Of a stretch of 64,000 nucleotides of DNA, positions 61,261 through 64,000 are shown in pieces. Position numbers and translations under genes: made by a program. The notes under the pieces are model-generated. The model ran no database searches. It saw nothing but the letters and a program-made list of their open reading frames with translations, and was not told the DNA's origin. Every line of letters begins with the position of its first letter. Position 1 is the stretch's first letter. This DNA is from JAGOEF01 sp029564465 (GTDB taxonomy: Bacteria; Bacteroidota; Bacteroidia; Bacteroidales; ML635J-15): positions 8,670 to 72,669 of the forward strand of contig JAKQPY010000075.1 in assembly GCA_029564465.1 (NCBI GenBank), given 5' to 3'.

Positions 61261-62562
61261 ATGAATGGATTGATCATGGCAGCCCAGCTGATAACCGCAC
61301 TGGCCATACTGGTACTGGTGCACGAATTCGGCCATTACATTGCTGCACGCGCTTTCAAAATCAAAGTAGATAAGTTTTATATCTTTTTCGATATTGGGAA
61401 ATTCAAAATCTGGAGCCGTAAATTTGGTGACACCGAATTTGGAATTGGATGGCTTCCGGTTGGCGGGTATTGCAAAATTTCCGGGATGATTGACGAATCG
61501 ATGGATAAAGAGCAAATGAAGCAAGCCCCGCAACCCTGGGAATTCAGGTCGAAACCGGCCTGGCAGCGTTTCATTGTAATGATTGCCGGAGTGGTAATGA
61601 ATGTTATCCTTGGGATATTGATTTTCACAATGTCGCATCTTGTCTTCAACAAAGCCTATTTACCCCTCGAGAATGTTCCTGATGGCATTCATGCGTATGA
61701 GTATGCGCGACTGATTGGCTTTAAATCGGGAGACCGGATTATTTCGATTAACGGAAAAGATGCTGTCCGGGCCGAAGATGTGCTTTCGACACGCATGTAT
61801 TTTGGTGGAGAGGTGGTCGTAAAACGGAATGGTGATATGGTTACCGTTGATGTACCTGATACCGTATATAAATATGTTGGCAAAGGAAACCTGTTTATTG
61901 GTTTCGATAATTACCCTTTAGTAATTGACAGTGTAATTGACACTTTGTCTGCGTATAAAGCCGGTTTACGCAATGGCGATCAATTTCTGACGATGGATAT
62001 TACGCCTGTTAGTACCTATGGAAATTTCAGAGAATTTATATTGAAACACAAAAATGATACTGTCGACTTTTTAATTAATCGGAAAGGTGAAGAACTAAAT
62101 CTTTCTATCCCGATTGATTCGAATGGTATGATCGGAATAAAGATAAAAAACAATTATAAGGCAAAAGACTACACCTTTTTTAGTGCGATGCACTATGCTT
62201 ACAGCGATGGTTTCGAAGCCATTTATTCCAATATTAAAGGATTCAAAATGATTTTTAAAGGTGCCGAAAAAACACGAGATTTGGCCGGCCCCATTGGTAT
62301 TGCCAAGATTTATGGACCACAATGGAATTGGGCCAGATTCTGGTACATAACCGGTTTGCTCTCGATGATTCTGGCATTTATCAATATTCTTCCCATACCT
62401 GCCCTCGATGGCGGTCATGCCCTGTTCCTATTGATTGAAGCGGTTACTCGCAAGAAGTTCTCCGACAGGTTTATGGAAATTGTGCAATATATCGGACTGG
62501 TAATTATTTTGCTGCTGATGGTATTCGTTATTGGCAACGATATTGTGAACTTATTCAGATGA
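61261..62562 (+). CDS. rseP: RseP-type site-2 zinc protease
   Basis: A 433-aa intramembrane metalloprotease of family M50. The first catalytic motif HEFGH is at residues 21-25 (VLVHEFGHYIAAR) in the first membrane segment; the second metal ligand is in ALDGGHALFLL near 385. At least one PDZ-like domain lies in the middle, near AGLRNGDQFLTMD. It cleaves anti-sigma factors or signal-peptide remnants within the inner membrane. The stop overlaps the next start by 4 bp. Confidence 0.95.
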   Translation: MNGLIMAAQLITALAILVLVHEFGHYIAARAFKIKVDKFYIFFDIGKFKIWSRKFGDTEFGIGWLPVGGYCKISGMIDESMDKEQMKQAPQPWEFRSKPAWQRFIVMIAGVVMNVILGILIFTMSHLVFNKAYLPLENVPDGIHAYEYARLIGFKSGDRIISINGKDAVRAEDVLSTRMYFGGEVVVKRNGDMVTVDVPDTVYKYVGKGNLFIGFDNYPLVIDSVIDTLSAYKAGLRNGDQFLTMDITPVSTYGNFREFILKHKNDTVDFLINRKGEELNLSIPIDSNGMIGIKIKNNYKAKDYTFFSAMHYAYSDGFEAIYSNIKGFKMIFKGAEKTRDLAGPIGIAKIYGPQWNWARFWYITGLLSMILAFINILPIPALDGGHALFLLIEAVTRKKFSDRFMEIVQYIGLVIILLLMVFVIGNDIVNLFR

Positions 62563-63374
62563 TAAAACACCGGCAAATAGTTTTTATTGTTTTGCTTTTT
62601 GTGCAATCGCTGGCTTTTGCCCAACTGGAACCCGTATTTAAAAAAGGACCAGCCCATAATATAAGGATGCTGATTGTTCCATTTGACCCGCGGATATATT
62701 TGAACGATGCAACACCCGAAATGGCAAAAAAGTATAATTGTACACACGATGAGCTGATGCTGTATTTCAGAGCCCAGTGGAACCGTCAGATGCACATGGC
62801 ATTTGTTGATTCGTGCTATACCGTCGACTTGCTTACCGATAACACTAAAGAAGCCCGCGACGATATTAACGGGTTATATACGAGCATTAGCTATGTGATG
62901 GAAACCAAAATGCAAAACCGCCCCGAAGTTACCGAAGAACCGAGTCTTTTCCGCAAGGTTTTCCCTAAGAAAAATAAGAAAAAAGCCGAAGAGCCATTTT
63001 GGGGTGCACGTACCGAAAACGGAGAATTGGTCAGCCATACACAGTCGGACAAAAACAAATACCTGCACATTGTTTTTAACGACACCCTATTTCTGCAGAA
63101 TTTGGCCACACGCCGTAATGTAGATATGTTTCTGTTTATTAATCAGTTCGAGATAAAAGGTAACTACGGGGATCCATATGCCAGCGGAAGATCCGATTTC
63201 AGCCGCAATTTCAAAGTGCATTTCAGTATTTATAATGCAAGCGGAGAATTATTGCACGGAAGCTATTCTTCGGTAGATATACCTTTCGGACTTTATGACC
63301 GCGAATTGATTGTGAACGAATATTTTCCGCCTGCCATAAGGCAAATCATACATAACATTGAATTTGAATACTGA
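62559..63374 (+). CDS. Exported protein of unknown function
   Basis: A 271-aa protein with a signal peptide (ending AFAQ, residue 22). Mature part: a conserved-looking segment HNIRMLIVPFDPRIYLND near 33, a charged helical middle, a Lys-rich tract (FPKKNKKKAEEPF near 131), then a beta-rich end with NQFEIKGNYGDP. No motif is recognised. It overlaps rseP (4 bp) and rdgB (1 bp) and so is part of the operon. Placement suggests an envelope role but gives no more. Confidence 0.75.
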   Translation: MIKHRQIVFIVLLFVQSLAFAQLEPVFKKGPAHNIRMLIVPFDPRIYLNDATPEMAKKYNCTHDELMLYFRAQWNRQMHMAFVDSCYTVDLLTDNTKEARDDINGLYTSISYVMETKMQNRPEVTEEPSLFRKVFPKKNKKKAEEPFWGARTENGELVSHTQSDKNKYLHIVFNDTLFLQNLATRRNVDMFLFINQFEIKGNYGDPYASGRSDFSRNFKVHFSIYNASGELLHGSYSSVDIPFGLYDRELIVNEYFPPAIRQIIHNIEFEY

Positions 63375-63964
63375 TGTTGTCGCTGGTATTTGCAACAAAT
63401 AATTCACACAAACTTCAGGAAGTCCGACAAATTCTGGCGGATGTGGCTAAGGTAGTCAGTTTAGCCGAAATCGGTTGTCACGAAGATGTTCCCGAGACAG
63501 GACTTACTCTTGAAGCCAATGCTTTGCAAAAGGCGCAATTTGTGGCAACAAAATATGGAGTACATTGTTTTGCTGATGACACAGGACTCGAAGTAGAAGC
63601 ACTTGACATGCGTCCGGGTGTATTTTCGGCCCGCTATGCCGGGGATGATAAAAAATCTGAAAAGAATATCGAAAAGCTGCTTCAGGAGTTACAGCCCTAC
63701 GAAAATAAAAAAGCCAGGTTTCGTACGGTTATCGCTTTGGTCAGCAATCGGGGTAATTATTTATTTGAAGGGGTAATTAACGGACACATTATTGCTGAAA
63801 AGCGCGGCTCATCAGGATTTGGTTACGATCCTGTTTTTATTCCTGAACATCATACACAGAGTTTCGCCGAAATGAGCGAAAACGAGAAAAACGCAATAAG
63901 CCACAGAGCCATGGCTGTAAAAAAATTACTGCAATTTTTGCAGGATGTTGATGAAATAAAATAA
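63374..63964 (+). CDS. rdgB: Non-canonical purine NTP pyrophosphatase (HAM1/RdgB)
   Basis: A 196-aa enzyme that hydrolyses dITP, XTP and ITP to monophosphates, cleaning the nucleotide pool. It begins with FATNNSHKLQEVRQIL at residue 5; FADDTGLEVEALD near 71 gives catalytic aspartates; GFGYDPVFIPEHH near 150 and ISHRAMAVKKLLQF near 175 complete the family signature. It ends the M23-dxr-rseP operon, with its start overlapping the previous stop (TGATG). Complete; 36 bp of flanking sequence remain. Confidence 0.95.
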   Translation: MLSLVFATNNSHKLQEVRQILADVAKVVSLAEIGCHEDVPETGLTLEANALQKAQFVATKYGVHCFADDTGLEVEALDMRPGVFSARYAGDDKKSEKNIEKLLQELQPYENKKARFRTVIALVSNRGNYLFEGVINGHIIAEKRGSSGFGYDPVFIPEHHTQSFAEMSENEKNAISHRAMAVKKLLQFLQDVDEIK

Positions 63965-64000
63965 AAGCCTTCCAATACAGTTATATTATTTATTACTATT

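Overview
The window is a stretch of chromosome from a member of the Bacteroidota, most likely an anaerobic Bacteroidales-type organism. This is judged from gene content: several secreted proteins with type IX secretion (T9SS) C-terminal sorting domains, a fused secDF, a moxR/Bat operon, hybrid cluster protein with an HcpR-like regulator, and a SiaB-like protein. Several promoters also match the Bacteroidota consensus TTTG-N19-TAnnTTTG. Ribosome-binding sites are inconspicuous, so starts were chosen from family lengths, signal peptides, overlaps and promoter positions. No genus can be named safely. Most genes sit in tight operons with overlaps of 1-8 bp or gaps of a few bases.

Layout. 1-6.7 kb: end of kdsB, a GT4 glycosyltransferase, rnhB, prmC, a 21-bp tandem repeat array, a lipoprotein and mutS. 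6.7-12 kb (minus strand): an alpha/beta hydrolase, an e(P4)-type phosphatase lipoprotein, alanine dehydrogenase and RNase R. 12-16.6 kb: an unusual envelope cluster with an LPP20-like lipoprotein, a secreted caspase-fold protein with an intact His/Cys dyad, an Ig-like plus beta-barrel protein, and an LPP20-like plus DUF4384 protein. 16.7-23.6 kb: AEC transporter, GH25 muramidase, asd, deoxynucleoside kinase, a secreted unknown, a Spy/CpxP-like chaperone, a cation:proton antiporter and an overlapping retropepsin-like protease. 23.6-29 kb: secDF, uvrC and a SiaB-like protein.

29-35.3 kb is a minus-strand moxR-DUF58-batA-batB-batC operon that lacks batD and batE. 35.6-42.9 kb is an accessory region. 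A minus-strand operon encodes a fibre-like repeat protein (frameshifted in its signal peptide), a lipoprotein and a T9SS protein; a divergent T9SS gene lies opposite. An IS4-type element with visible inverted repeats and a 9-bp target duplication has inserted between the two promoters. 42.9-44.6 kb holds an AAA/DUF4143 ATPase gene bracketed by a decayed 3' copy of the neighbouring cupin gene and the intact cupin.

44.6-48.9 kb is a nitrosative-stress-type locus: a ferredoxin-like protein with a His/Cys-rich insert, hcp, a 59-aa BFD-like [2Fe-2S] protein and two cupins. A CRP/FNR-family regulator is transcribed divergently, and a perfect TGTAAC-N4-GTTACA palindrome lies between them. 49-57.9 kb: secreted and lipoproteins, a thioredoxin-like protein with a T9SS tail, a 2-hydroxyacid dehydrogenase, a DUF2148 protein, pheS-rpiB and a cyclophilin-like lipoprotein that has lost its catalytic signature. 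57.9-64 kb: tRNA-Ala(GGC), a PLP sulfur-amino-acid lyase, then a compact operon of M23 peptidase, dxr, rseP, an unknown exported protein and rdgB.

The most interesting candidates for follow-up are the caspase/LPP20/DUF4384 envelope cluster, the HcpR operator with the complete hcp-linked gene set, the cupin remnant flanking the AAA ATPase, and the homopolymer frameshift in the fibre-like gene. I did not find a CRISPR array, rRNA, a prophage or a known anti-phage island.
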